Counted from the stretch's first letter, positions 37,101-49,229 are shown. The stretch is DNA of 64,000 bases from Trachythela sp. YZ-2020 (GCA_016169945.1 JADLSH010000216.1:1283001-1347000); one strand, 5' to 3'. Numbers and translations are program-made. The notes: generated from the sequence alone by a model not told the origin.

Positions 37101-38038
37101 TATTATTTTCTATGGAAGAAGCGTGTCCCTAATGGGCCACCGTAGAAGAGGCAATGATAGCATGCAGGCACAAACAGGGTCAATTGTGAAGGAAATAGAA
37201 CTAAAGAAGGCCATATTGTAAAAACTTGGTGAAAGTGTCTATACATAAAATATTATAGAGAGCTTATTAAGCAAGCCACAGCCCACAGATGTACAAAATT
37301 GAATACATAATTATTGCATAAGCAGTTCTTGCTGGAAATCAAGAACAGCAGTCAGTGTAGTCTCACATTTGTGATTTGAAACAAGTACAGCAGTCACCAT
37401 CTATAATAGCTTGTTTGAATTCCGGTCGGTGTTCATTTATTTATACATAAATGCTACTTGCTAGAACATTCACAAGGGGCAGCATTTAATTTGTATTAGT
37501 AAATGAATTGAAGCACCAAATTTGGCACAATTAAATGAATAATAATAGAGTAAAATTAGGGATTAACATTTAACACACTGGTTAAACTTAATAAATATAA
37601 ACAGTGTAATTATAACATCATTAAATTTATTATTCAATTGTTAAGCAGTAATTAATGAGCCTCAATACATCTTCTTCTATTACTCCAACGAAAACATACA
37701 TTATATTATTTTTTTTTGTACATGTAACATGTCCAAAGACTTTCTCCATGACAGGTTGTCAACCTCATATTTATTATCTCCTGTCTTCCATTCATTATAA
37801 ACTCTGCCAAATCACTCAGCTTCAACAGGTATCTGTTGAATCAGATACAGTACATGCCACTAGAAAATTGCTTAGTTTTTCATTTTTTTCATCAACATCA
37901 GGGCCAATATGTATGCAATATGTATCCAAATGTATGTATGTATGTGTGTACTTACAGCATGTATTATTACTGCTGATTTGGGGGTTGTACCATGCATGGG
38001 ACTTAATGTCCCGTTTGTGCTTTTCCCTTTGAGTCAAC
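37101..38038. other. spacer interior without recognised gene (copy 1)
   Basis: AT-rich. Reading frames of 60-125 codons exist but are low-complexity, overlap on opposite strands and are matched base for base in copy 2 with frame changes, so they are not supported as genes. Contains tgtatgtatgtatgtgtgt microsatellite at about 37930. Confidence 0.45.
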
Positions 38039-38040
38039 TA

Positions 38041-38668
38041 CAGCTATTTCAATTAAGGTTGTCCCCGAGCAAAGCGGAAAAGTCGAATACGAGCACGAAG
38101 GCTTGCTGGGAATCGCCAAAAATGAATGAACCAAGAATTTGACAAACCTCAGTGGATTCCTAAGAAATTAACATATATTGTTCTTAAGTACAAAACTTTA
38201 TGATACTCATACGATTAGAAGGCATTTTAAATTCCCAGGGGTATAAAATCTTAGTATGGTTAAGAAGAATATGTTAATTTCGAAAGGTTTGTTTTTTATA
38301 CACCCTGTATACCAATTTGCAATTAAACGTGCTGCAAAACTTATGATTATTCGTGACTCCTGTCGCTATAACGTAGTGGAAAATGCCTCGAACATGTTCC
38401 ATCACAAAATTGTATGTCAGTCATAAATGCCACCTTGATTCATTCACAGCTCTGAGCCACTGATGCATAAAAACGTCTCAAAGGAATTATCCACAAAGAA
38501 CAAAAACATTTAATACGTTTCTACTTTGAAATTATTATTGCTAATTTCTTAGGAATCCACTGAGGTTTGTAAAATTCTTCAAATTATTTTAGCGATTCCC
38601 AGCAAGCCTTTTGCGCTCGTATTCGACTTTTCCGCTTTGCTCGGGGACAACCTTAATTGAAATAGCTG
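38041..38668. mobile_element. 628-bp MITE with long inverted repeats and TA duplication (copy 1)
   Basis: Ends are cagctatttcaattaaggtt and its inverse; the inverted arms extend about 120 bp through gttgtccccgagcaaagcgg, gcttgctgggaatcgcc and aaacctcagtggattcc. TA flanks both sides. This pattern fits a Tc1/mariner-type non-autonomous element. The middle reads ttaagaagaatatgttaatt… with no coding capacity. Confidence 0.8.
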
Positions 38669-39883
38669 TATACAGTTTATATTGTACATAATTTATATTG
38701 ACTATTGGTTGTTTGTTTATATTGCGTGTGAACATATGAATTCTATATTAATGTACAATAAAGACTCAATAAATATTTAAAAAAATATATATATTTCCGA
38801 TTTTAAATAACAACTTCATCAGAACAATACACTTGGGGTATTGTTATTACAATAATTAACTTTTAGCCTCACATGAATGCATAGTATATACTATTTCTTA
38901 ACACTCGCATTCATGCTCAGTTGAATTAAGGTATGGAAATATTGATCAGCGTCCTATCAGCGTCCTATCAGCGATCAGCGTCCGCTCTTTAGACTTTCCC
39001 GCATGATAATTACTTGTCTACAAACAGGGAATTCACATTTTGTTTGTAAAATTAGACTTGGTAGTGTATTTGTCCAAATACTTGAAATGTAATTCATGCT
39101 AGCAAATAATTAAGCGATCCGGTCATATATATAGTTGATGTGTCATTGAACGGCCAATAATAAATATTTCAAATAGTGCCGCAAGCATAGCTTGTATTAC
39201 AGCCACGCAAAATTACAATAATATAGCGCGCGCGTTTTAAGCTACACTATATAAAATATATATATAGATAGAAAAATCTACAGCAAACGTAGCTTTAGGG
39301 TACAATCTCATACGAATCACATCTTTATATGATAGAACGATGTTTAAAGAACCACCATAGCTATTTATAAGACTTAATTATCTACCAAACTAATACCAAC
39401 AAATTCCTAACTAACAGCAAGCCATAAGAAAAAACTCAGACAATCAGTGACATTGAGATTTGGGACACTTGTATAGAAAGGGTATTTTTGTACACAATTG
39501 TGCAAAATTCACTGGTAAACCCCCTCCCCCGTTTCAATGTTGGTTTATCTGCTGGAAAAAGCATCGACAGCCTAATACGAGACAATAGTATGTAACATAG
39601 AAAATGCATGTTAGACTACCAACATTGAAAAGGGGGGAAGGGGGGAATTTTGCCTTTTCAGGCTAATCGGTCCAATAATTATGTCACTGATTGTCTGAGT
39701 ATTTTACTGCGTCATCATACTTTTGAAATGTCTGTAACTTGAAAACTAAACAAGATATCTTTATGAAACTTTCAGCAAGAATTCAGTGGTAATTGAGCTA
39801 TTGATAGGTCGATACCACTCCAAGATTAATTATATTGCGTAACAATAGTTTCATTTTAATATCCAAACATAGCACGAATTCAC

Positions 39884-40131
39884 GATTTAACTTTAGAGCA
39901 GCGAGCTTTAGCCCTCTTGCTGAGGCGCGAATTCAAATGTTCGTATCGGAAAATTGCGTTAACATGTCAAAGTCAAGCCTTCTAAGAGTTTTTAAGCGGT
40001 TTGATAATAAAAATAAAAATACCGAAAAGCTGAAAAAGTCTTATCAAGGTCGGCGTAAATCATTGACACAACGAGATGAGCGCAAACTCAAAAGAGCAAT
40101 TATGCAACTCCGAGAAAGAAGTCCTAATTTC
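39884..40131 (+). pseudogene. Tc1-type HTH remnant (satellite copy 14)
   Basis: Block 4 subfamily: ctttagag replaces ctgcagag (the PstI-like site is lost) and aatgttcg replaces aatattcg. The end has caactccgag. Confidence 0.55.
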
Positions 40132-41566
40132 ATACTTATCATACTTATTTTATTGTTGTATAATGTTTACTGAATACATGCATACCAGTAGCAAAATATA
40201 TTTTAAATCTCGCAAATTTGCCTAACTAATGCACTGGTGTCGTATTACATAATGCTTATAGCCGTGGCTAATGCAAACAAAATTGTTGTGTTTATTGCGT
40301 ATATTATGCTTATATACAGATTATATATATATGCATATATAATACACATATATATTAATGCCAAGTAACCATGTGTTTTTCTAAAAATAACAGACTTTTT
40401 GCACAAGTAACCACAAGTAACCACAAGTAACCATTTGATTAAATAACTATATATGATATACTTACTTATATAAGCTTACTGATGGTTACTTGTGGTTACT
40501 TTTGGTAACTTGCGCTATTTATACTTGGATGATGATTATTCGTCAACAAATAGCGAATTCACAATTTGTGTGTAACATTAGACAGTTATATTTGTCCAAA
40601 ACAACTACACATTGCATCTTATTTGAATGCTTAAAGATGGTTACTTGTGGAGACGTGCGGTTACTTGTGCTCTTTAGACTTTCCCGCATGATAATTACTT
40701 GTCTACAAACAGGGAATTCACATTTTGTTTGTAAAATTAGACTTGGTAGTGTATTTGTCCAAATACTTGAAATGTAATTCATGCTAGCAAATAATTGAGC
40801 GATCCGGTCATATATATAGTTGATGTGTCATTGAACGGCCAATAATAAATATTTCAAATAGTGCCGCAAGCATAGCTTGTATTACAGCCACGCAAAATTA
40901 CAATAATATAGCGCGCGCGTTTTAAGCTACACTATATATAAAATATATATATAGATAGAAAAATCTACAGCAAACGTAGCTTTAGGGTACAATCTCATAC
41001 GAATCACATCTTTATATGATAGAACGATGTTTAAAGAACCACCATAGCTATTTATAAGACTTAATTATCTACCAAACTAATACCAACAAATTCCTAACTA
41101 ACAGCAAGCCATAAGAAAAAACTCAGACAATCAGTGACATTGAGATTTGGGACACTTGTATAGAAAGGGTATTTTTGTACACAATTGTGCAAAATTCACT
41201 GGTAAACCCTCCCGTTTCAATGTTGGTTTATCTGCTGGAAAAAGCATCGACAGCCTAATACGAGACAATAGTATGTAACATAGAAAATGCATGTTAGACT
41301 ACCAACATTGAAAAGGGGGGAAGGGGGGAATTTTGCCTTTTCAGGCTAATCGGTCCAATAATTATGTCACTGATTGTCTGAGTATTTTACTGCGTCATCA
41401 TACTTTTGAAATGTCTGTAACTTGAAAACTAAACAAGATATCTTTATGAAACTTTCAGCAAGAATTCAGTGGTAATTGAGCTATTGATAGGTCGATACCA
41501 CTCCAAGATTAATTATATTGCGTAACAATAGTTTCATTTTAATATCCAAACATAGCACGAATTCAC

Positions 41567-41814
41567 GATTTAACTGCAGAGCAGCGAGCTTTAGCCCTCT
41601 TGCTGAGGCGCGAATTCAAATATTCGTATCGGAAAATTGCGTTAACATGTCAAAGTCAAGCCTTCTAAGAGTTTTTAAGCGGTTTGATAATAAAAATAAA
41701 AATACCGAAAAGCTGAAAAAGTCTTATCAAGGTCGGCGTAAATCATTGACACAACGAGATGAGCGCAAACTCAAAAGAGCAATTATGCAACTCCGAGAAA
41801 GAAGTCCTAATTTC
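41567..41814 (+). pseudogene. Tc1-type HTH remnant (satellite copy 15)
   Basis: Block 4 subfamily, but with the ctgcagag and aatattcg states of the main block. Confidence 0.55.
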
Positions 41815-43094
41815 ATACTTATCATACTTATTTTATTTTATTGTTGTATAATGTTTACTGAATACATGCATACCAGTAGCAAAATATATTTTAAATCTCG
41901 CAAATTTGCCTAACTAATGCACTGGTGTCGTATTACATAATGCTTATAGCCGTGGCTAATGCAAACAAAATTGTTGTGTTTATTGCGTATATTATGCTTA
42001 TATACAGATTATATATATATGCATATATAATACACATATATATTAATGCCAAGTAACCATGTGTTTTCTAAAATAACAGACTTTTGCACAAGTAACCACA
42101 AGTAACCACAAGTAACCATTTGATTAAATAACTATATATGATATACTTACTTATATAAGCTTACTGATGGTTACTTGTGGTAACTTGCGCTATTTATACT
42201 TGGATGATGATTATTCGTCAACAAATAGCGAATTCACAATTTGTGTGTAACATTAGACAGTTATATTTGTCCAAAACAACTACACATTGCATCTTATTTG
42301 AATGCTTAAAGATGGTTACTTGTGGAGACGTGCGGTTACTTGTGCTCTTTAGACTTTCCCGCATGATAATTACTTGTCTACAAACAGGGAATTCACATTT
42401 TGTTTGTAAAATTAGACTTGGTAGTGTATTTGTCCAAATACTTGAAATGTAATTCATGCTAGCAAATAATTAAGCGATCCAGTCATATATATATAGTTGA
42501 TGTGTCATTGAACGGCCAATAATAAATATTTCAAATAGTGCCGCAAGCATAGCTTGTATTACAGCCACGCAAAATTACAATAATATAGCGCGCGCGTTTT
42601 AAGCTACACTATATATAAAATATATATATAGATAGAAAAATCTACAGCAAACGTAGCTTTAGGGTACAATCTCATACGAATCACATCTTTATATGATAGA
42701 ACGATGTTTAAAGAACCACCATAGCTATTTATAAGACTTAATTATCTACCAAACTAATACCAACAAATTCCTAACTAACAGCAAGCCATAAGAAAAAACT
42801 CAGACAATCAGTGACATTGAGATTTGGGACACTTGTATAGAAAGGGTATTTTTGTACACAATTGTGCAAAATTCACTGGTAAACCCCCTCCCCCGTTTCA
42901 ATGTTGGTTTATCTGCTGGAAAAAGCATCGACAGCCTAATACGAGACAATAGCATGTAACATAGAAAATGCATGTTAGACTACCAACATTGAAAAGGGGG
43001 GAAGGGGGGAATTTTGCCTTTTCAGGCTAATCGGTCCAATAATTATGTCACTGATTGTAGCTAGGGACGACAACACAATCACATGCGCGCGCAT

Positions 43095-43347
43095 TAGTTT
43101 TAAGTTTCTACGGAAGAGCTGTTTTTTATACGGCGCAGCAATGATTTTCTAAGGAACAGCATAACATTTCTACGGAAGAGTATCACATTACTACGGAAAT
43201 ACAAAACACGTTCTAAGGAACAGCATCACATTTATACGGAAAACACTGTATTTCTACAGAAAAATACTACATTTCTATAGAATTATCCTACCTTCCACGG
43301 AATAACACTGCCTTTCCACGTAGAACATGCTATATTCCACGAACTAG
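43095..43347. repeat. degenerate ctacggaa tandem cluster (copy 2)
   Basis: Same cluster in the second spacer copy, with no visible difference in repeat number. Confidence 0.6.
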
Positions 43348-44288
43348 TATTATTTTCTATGGAAGAAGCGTGTCCCTAATGGGCCACCGTAGAAGAGGCA
43401 ATGATAGCATGCAGGCACAAACAGGGTCAATTGTGAAGGAAATAGAACTAAAGAAGGCCATATTGTAAAAACTTGGTGAAAGTGTCTATACATAAAATAT
43501 TATAGAGAGCTTATTAAGCAAGCCACAGCCCACAGATGTACAAAATTGAATACATAATTATTGCATAAGCAGTTCTTGCTGGAAATCAAGAACAGCAGTC
43601 AGTGTAGTCTCACATTTGTGATTTGAAACAAGTACAGCAGTCACCATCTATAATAGCTTGTTTGAATTCCGGTCGGTGTTCATTTATTTATACATAAATG
43701 CTACTTGCTAGAACATTGACAAGGGGCAGCATTTAATTTGTATTAGTAAATGAATTGAAGCACCAAATTTGGCACAATTAAATGAATAATAATAGAGTAA
43801 AATTAGGGATTAACATTTAACACACTGGTTAAACTTAATAAATATAAACAGTGTAATTATAACATCATTAAATTTATTATTCAATTGTTAAGCAGTAATT
43901 AATGAGCCTCAATACATCTTCTTCTATTACTCCAACGAAAACATACATTATATTTTATTTTTTTTGTACATGTAACATGTCCAAAGACTTTCTCCATGAC
44001 AGGTTGTCAACCTCATATTTATTATCTCCTGTCTTCCATTCATTATAAACTCTGCCAAATCACTCAGCTTCAACAGGTATCTGTTGAATCAGATACAGTA
44101 CATGCCACTAGAAAATTGCTTAGTTTTTCATTTTTTTCATCAACATCAGGGCCAATATGTATGCAATATGTATCCAAATGTATGTATGTATGTGTGTACT
44201 TACAGCATGTATTATTACTGCTGATTTGGGGGTTGTACCATGCATGGGACTTAATGTCCCGTTTGTGCTTTTCCCTTTGAGTCAACTA

Positions 44289-44919
44289 CAGCTATTTCAA
44301 TTAAGGTTGTCCCCGAGCAAAGCGGAAAAGTCGAATACGAGCGCGAAAGGCTTGCTGGGAATCGCCAAAAAAATGAATGAACCAAGAATTTGACAAACCT
44401 CAGTGGATTCCTAAGAAATTAACATATATTGTTCTTAAGTACAAAACTTTATGCTACTCATACGATTAGAAGGCATTTTAAATTCCCAGGGGTATAAAAT
44501 CTTAGTATGGTTAAGAAGAATATGTTAATTTCGAAAGGTTTGTTTTTTATACACCCTGTATACCAATTTGCAATTAAACGTGCTGCAAAACTTATGATTA
44601 TTCGTGACTCCTGTCGCTATAACGTAGTGGAAAATGCCTCGAACATGTTCCATCACAAAATTGTATGTCAGTCATAAATGCCACCTTGATTCATTCACAG
44701 CTCTGAGCCACTGATGCATAAAAACGTCTCAAAGGAATTATCCACAAAGAACAAAAACATTTAATACGTTTCTACTTTGAAATTATTATTGCTAATTTCT
44801 TAGGAATCCACTGAGGTTTGTAAAATTCTTCAAATTATTTTAGCGATTCCCAGCAAGCCTTTTGCGCTCGTATTCGACTTTTCCGCTTTGCTCGGGGACA
44901 ACCTTAATTGAAATAGCTG
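44289..44919. mobile_element. MITE with long inverted repeats and TA duplication (copy 2)
   Basis: Same element at the same place in the second spacer, so it was carried by the larger duplication and did not insert independently. It differs by small changes in the left arm (gagcgcgaaagg against gagcacgaagg). Confidence 0.8.
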
Positions 44920-45207
44920 TATACAGTTTATATTGTACATAATTTATATTGACTATTGGTTGTTTGTTTATATTGCGTGTGAACATATGAATTCTATATT
45001 AATGTACAATAAAGACTCAATAAATATTTTAAAAAATATATATATTTCCGATTTTAAATAACAACTTCATCAGAACAATACACTTGGGGTATTGTTATTA
45101 CAATAATTAACTTTTAGCCTCACATGAATGCATAGTATATACTATTTCTTAACACTCGCATTCATGCTCAGTTGAATTAAGGTATGGAAATATTGATCAG
45201 CGTCCTA

Positions 45208-45280
45208 AGCCAAGCTGATACAGCTTGGCTTAGAGTTGTGGCGCACGGCTCACCCGAATTTGGGGTGGGTGGGTGGGTCG
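45208..45280. other. perfect hairpin followed by G-quadruplex motif
   Basis: aagccaagctg ata cagcttggctt forms an 11-bp perfect stem with a 3-base loop (45208-45232). Thirty bases on, ggggtgggtgggtggg (45262-45277) meets the classic four-run G-quadruplex pattern with one-base loops. This is the breakpoint between the spacer copy and the retroelement. Confidence 0.7.
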
Positions 45281-45452
45281 TTTGCCACAAGCTTCTCAAC
45301 TGGAACTGAACAAGAATGGAGTTTCTGGGTGTTGTCCTTGTAATTTATAGCTCTGCTAATCACCCATGCGCATAATATATTCCAAACATCCCAAATAACT
45401 GTTGTTTTCGTCTTTAATTGTCTTCGCATATTATTATGAGTGTTAAGAATAG
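45279..45452 (-). repeat. direct terminal repeat, downstream copy (LTR-like)
   Basis: About 174 bp nearly identical to 48711-48884 and in the same orientation. On the minus strand it contains gctataaattac, a TATA-like box, followed by a possible start region. The flanking cacccgaattt segment is inverted relative to the upstream copy. Confidence 0.55.
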
Positions 45453-45731
45453 TATACTATTTCTTAACACTCGCATTCATGCTCAGTTGAATTAAGGTAT
45501 GGAAATATTGATCAGCGTCACCGCTTAATCTGATCTCTCAGGCTTTTCCTACTACCATCCTATTCTCTCCTAATAACAAGCCCAACACTCATAACTCATT
45601 GCTCCCAACACTCATAACTCATTGTTCCCAACCCTCATCCCTTAATTTCCATCCTCCTACTTCCCAATGTATACCCATCCAATTCGCCCGGATTAATCCG
45701 CGCAACGATCGATATCATGTCAAAATTCAAG

Positions 45732-46278
45732 TCAATATCCACGCAAACGCATGAAAATACGGATATACAACCCTGAAACTGATTCAAACACACATCGCAT
45801 TACATTAGTCGCCCGTCCTAAGACGCACCAATATGGTCTGCTCAATAAAATCATGAAATTGATCGCAAGTCTTATTGTTTGGGAACACTTTGCGAGGTGG
45901 CCGGTCGGAATCATAAGCCTGTTGGTTAAAAATCCCAGTGAAATGTTGGAAATACGGGAAAACCGAAACTTTCTGAGTTATCCACTTCAGAACTTCGTGC
46001 TGATCGTTGGAAGGATTTCGTGCGGCCAGTTCTTCCCAAAACCGACTATGATGATGAAGTCCGCCAGCATGAAACGTTGCTGGGTCCCGAAAAATTAGAT
46101 TATCAACATCACCAATAGCTACTCCGCACTCCACGTTTTCAACATAATCCACAAGACCAATATTCGGCGTCATATCCTCACCGACCTTAACGGGGTGCCC
46201 TGAAGAATTGACCCAAGCAATGATATTTTCCGTTTTGGCGGCTTGAAGAAGTTGTCTGTCAAATTCTGCACTATTCAC
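45732..46278 (-). pseudogene. retroelement pol start, truncated
   Basis: One clean frame (157 residues from MNSAEFDRQLLQAAKTE, including VKVGEDMTPNIGLVDYVENV, FRDPATFHAGG and FPNNKTCDQFHDFIEQTI) ends at TGA after LRTGD; coding-like sequence continues for about 75 bp in another frame. In the family I recall, this region precedes reverse transcriptase, whose active-site block is absent here. GC is higher than in the surroundings. Confidence 0.55.
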
Positions 46279-46478
46279 AGCTTTTTAAGTATAATTATCT
46301 AAAACGGAAAACGTGCGTATAAGCAACCCCGCTAAGTCGGCAAGAATATGATCGCCATGACCCCGCGAACGCAGGGAGGGTTGATTTACATACCCTTTTT
46401 CAAAGCTATCATACCTGACGACTTAACCGAGATTAGAAACATGATACTCATGTAGACAAATTAGCCACAATATTGCCA

Positions 46479-46495
46479 ATTTTTTTTTTTTTTTT
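46479..46495 (+). repeat. poly(T) tract
   Basis: Seventeen T in a row, between the gag and pol parts of the retroelement remnant; on the element's strand it is a poly(A). Confidence 0.7.
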
Positions 46496-46594
46496 ATAGT
46501 TAATATAATTATATAGTCACATAATGTTACGGTCCACAATATGATATCATGACATAATTGTTAATATCATGAGAAATGTTTTTCAACACACATT

Positions 46595-47160
46595 TTACGC
46601 TAATAATACAATAATTAATCTATTTGTCCTTTTCTTGTGTAATAGTAGAAGTTTCCATTCTTTGCTGTCCATCGTCCCTTTTCTTTTGTATGCACTGCGC
46701 TTGGATGTGTCCAAACTGCTGACAATAAAGCATCTACCGACATTACGACGATATGGAAAATTTCTATTTCCAATACGTCCACTAGCACTCTGACCAAAAG
46801 CCTGAGTGCGGCGCTGATATCTCTTTTCCACCTTTGTTACTATATCAAATACTCGCTCATGGTTTTTGTCGCCCAGCAGACGCAAAAGCAAACAACAAAA
46901 CTGGTCAGACGAGACGGACATCTTTCCTCGTAAAGTTTGGTACACCATGCGATGATACGAGAGTTTGGGGTGCTTTTGTTCCTGTGACACATTGCTTAAA
47001 TTCTCAACCATTTCTAACGCTTCGTATTTATTAAATTCGGAGACTGGACGAGCAGCATAGTTCATAATTTTGGTAATGACACTCTACCGAAGCTTTAGTG
47101 AGTAGGTCGACACTCTGTCGCAAAGTCTTTAATTCTGCTTTCAAATTCGAATGAAATTAA
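46595..47160 (-). pseudogene. gag capsid end and zinc knuckle, frameshifted
   Basis: Helical stretches (FDIVTKVEKRYQRRTQAFG) are followed by a basic patch and then a CCHC zinc knuckle (C-x2-C-x4-H-x4-C) that reads CFYCQQFGHIQAQC only if one missing base is allowed near 46733. Just downstream the third frame continues QKKRDDGQQRMETS. Upstream (47075-47130) another frame gives SVDLLTKASVECHYQNYE, so there are at least two breaks. The zinc knuckle would bind the element's RNA. Confidence 0.6.
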
Positions 47161-47416
47161 ATAGAAAAATAGAATATAGCTTAGCCACGAAGCTCAAACC
47201 CACACAACCGTTCAAGACTATTATACTGGTGATTTCAATACCATATCGATATGTGAATTAATAATCATATGACATAGGCAATTATTAAATGCCCATTTTC
47301 CCTGCAGTCATTAATACCTCATTAATCAACACTGCATGCCTGTCATATATACATGACTGCGTATGTATTATAATATTATGCATGTGTTAGATATTTTTCA
47401 GTTCAACAGTGCCAAC

Positions 47417-48060
47417 TCGGCGCTCTACTGTTGACGAACTCTCGTCCCTTGCGACACCTCGCCCTTGCTGTACTCACCCTGTTGACGAATTCTCGATCGT
47501 CCCTGGCGATGCAGTGCAGTGCTCTACATTTTATATCCACTTCAGTTAGTGAAATCTCACTCAAGAACTGACGAAATCTCGTCCCTGGCGAAACCTCGCC
47601 CTTGCTTTATAACTATCTCAGTTAGTGAAACCTCACTCAAGAACTGACGAAATCTCGTCCCTGGCGAAACCTCGCCCTTGCTTTATAACTATTTCAGTTA
47701 GTGAAACCTCACTCAAGAACTGACGAAATCTCGTCCCTGGCGAAACCTCGCCCTTGCTTTATAACTATTTCAGTTAGTGAAAACCTCACTCAACAACTGA
47801 CGAAATCTCGTCCCTGGCGAAACCTCGCCCTCGCTTTATAACTATTTCAGTTAGTGAAACCTCACTCAACAACTGACGAAATCTCGTCCCTGGCGAAACC
47901 TCGCCCTCGCTTTATATCTGTTTCAGTTAGTGAAACTTCATTCCGCCAGTGACGAGAATCTCGTCCCTGGCGAAACCTCGCTATATTTCCTCTCACCCAA
48001 TATGCAGTTGACGAAATGTCGTCCTGGCGAAAAAACCTCGCCCCCATTCTAAATATGTTA
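47417..48060. repeat. 76-bp CpG-rich minisatellite
   Basis: gaaatctcgtccctggcg starts at 47573, 47649, 47725, 47802 and 47878 (period 76-77), with degenerate copies on both sides. Each unit contains the small palindromes ggcga/tcgcc and cgaaatctcg and a cagttagtgaaacctcac phrase. It sits between the start exon and capsid part of the retroelement, where it could be an intron or leader. Single substitutions (cttg/ctcg, caag/caac) rise toward the right. Confidence 0.85.
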
Positions 48061-48544
48061 ACGAGTGTACCATACATAATGATATACCTATAGACAAAAC
48101 TCAGCCATAATCAGAGCCTAAATATATCTATATTTGAATAGAACTAGCTCAAGTGTAGCGATAAAAACCCATCCCCAAACTATGACCTAGCTTGTAGTTG
48201 TATTTTAAACAAACAAATTAGCCAAGACCCAAAACAAGTGGATCGACGATCAATTTAGATATTCTATATTGTTATCGAACTCACACATTTAAAAATCCTC
48301 GCAATATTGCGAGCTGATGAGTAACGTTCAGAACTGTATAGCGAACTCTCATCTCGATGTAGTCGATGTAGGCCGGGCACGTTTATCACAATATAACACA
48401 GTTATAGTTCCTTAGGATATACACCATACACTTTTTCAGTCGGTCCACGCATCGTAATACTGGTCTAGGCCTGAACCGGGACATAAATGACTACGAACTA
48501 TAGAACCACACATAAAATGAACAAGTAAATAATTATATATATAC
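48061..48544. other. AT-rich stretch without recognised feature
   Basis: Between the minisatellite and the gag start exon. A few short imperfect palindromes but no gene or repeat that I can name. Confidence 0.4.
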
Positions 48545-48673
48545 CTCCAAGTCATTGCCTTGTATATTTTGATTCAATGGGTCATCTGCCACCGGTTCTG
48601 GCGGCGCTTCGACATTCATCTGTTCTGGAGGGGCTAGTACTTCCACTGGAAACTGTTCGTTGTCCTCGGCCAT
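48545..48673 (-). CDS. gag-like start exon (43 aa)
   Basis: ATG gives MAEDNEQFPVEVLAPPEQMN and an acidic Pro-rich, Asn-rich continuation to DLE, then a donor gag|gtatat. Acidic N-termini of this kind are common in retroelement Gag proteins; the link to the capsid part 1.4 kb away is inferred from strand and order. Protein family not identified. Confidence 0.4.
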
Positions 48674-48710
48674 TTGCGAAAAATAAATTCGGGTGAGTCG
48701 TGCTAATTCA

Positions 48711-48884
48711 TCGTTTGCCACAAGCTTCTCAACTGGAACTGAACAAGAATGGAGTTTCTGGGTGTTGTCCTTGTAATTTATAGCTCTGCTAATCACCCAT
48801 GCGCATAATATATTCCAAACATCCCAAATAACTGTTGTTTTCGTCTTTAATTGTCTTCGCATATTATTATGAGTGTTAAGAATA
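48711..48884 (-). repeat. direct terminal repeat, upstream copy (LTR-like)
   Basis: Counterpart of 45279-45452, ending 38 bp before the gag ATG. A long frame runs through it (from 48991), but that frame begins in sequence with no protein similarity; the TATA-like box and the shared repeat fit a promoter better. Confidence 0.55.
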
Positions 48885-49229
48885 GCCATATATTTGTATG
48901 AAAAGGGGGCCTTCCAGAGAATATGTGATGCTTTTTGGTGATTTTTGCCACCCCTACTCCCCTTGTGACAGCTATCATTAAACTCACTCAAAAATTATGT
49001 GACTCTCGCCCTACCTCCCCACCCTCACAATGATATAAATAATTAGTAATTTGAGAGTGTGTGCTGGAACAACCTTTAGTCCTTTATTTATTTTTACTTC
49101 TGTCACAGTACATTCCTATAGATTACCTAGATTTACAAGTTTCTCATTCAAGTGTTTGTTGACTTTAGTGTTCTCGAGAAAATAATATCAAGGTACATAG
49201 TAGAAGGTATTAGTGGATGGAATACTCGA

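Larger units (their letters stand above)
36811..38993. repeat. non-satellite spacer, copy 1 of the 6.25 kb higher-order repeat
   Basis: Starts tagctagggacgacaacac directly after a truncated satellite unit and ends at a junction made of short direct repeats (gatcagcgtcctatcagcgtcctatcag). The same 2.15 kb follows at 43058-45207 with only scattered differences. It contains a ctacggaa repeat cluster, about 900 bp without recognised genes, a TA-flanked MITE and about 300 bp of AT-rich 3' sequence. Confidence 0.88.
38994..43057 (+). repeat. macrosatellite array, block 4
   Basis: The array re-enters in the middle of a unit at gctctttagactttccc, with anchors at 39101, 40786 and 42461, and ends inside the foldback segment at the same base as block 3 (…tcactgattg). 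These units share private variants (tccggtcat, ttgagatttggg, gcgtcatcat, ccactccaag), so they form a subfamily separate from block 3. Confidence 0.93.
43058..45207. repeat. non-satellite spacer, copy 2 of the higher-order repeat
   Basis: Near-identical to 36811-38958 at an offset of 6247 bp, including the left junction to the truncated satellite unit. It diverges after gatcagcgtccta, where a hairpin and retroelement sequence follow instead of the satellite. Confidence 0.88.
45245..48890 (-). mobile_element. LTR-type retroelement remnant, internally deleted
   Basis: On the minus strand the order is: terminal direct repeat (48884-48711), gag start exon (48673-48545), CpG-rich minisatellite, capsid/zinc-knuckle region (about 47150-46595), start of pol (46278-45732), a short unrelated stretch, and the second direct repeat (45452-45279). 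Reverse transcriptase, RNase H and integrase are missing. The pol part matches, from memory, the region just before reverse transcriptase in a retroelement family common in cnidarians. An alternative is a host segmental duplication that happened to copy 174 bp. Confidence 0.55.

Noticed and set aside
37655..38032. 125-codon frame in the spacer
   Set aside because: Low-complexity, overlaps an opposite frame, and the second spacer copy breaks it by an early indel.
45751..46098. 115-codon plus-strand frame
   Set aside because: Antisense shadow of the retroelement pol frame on the minus strand.
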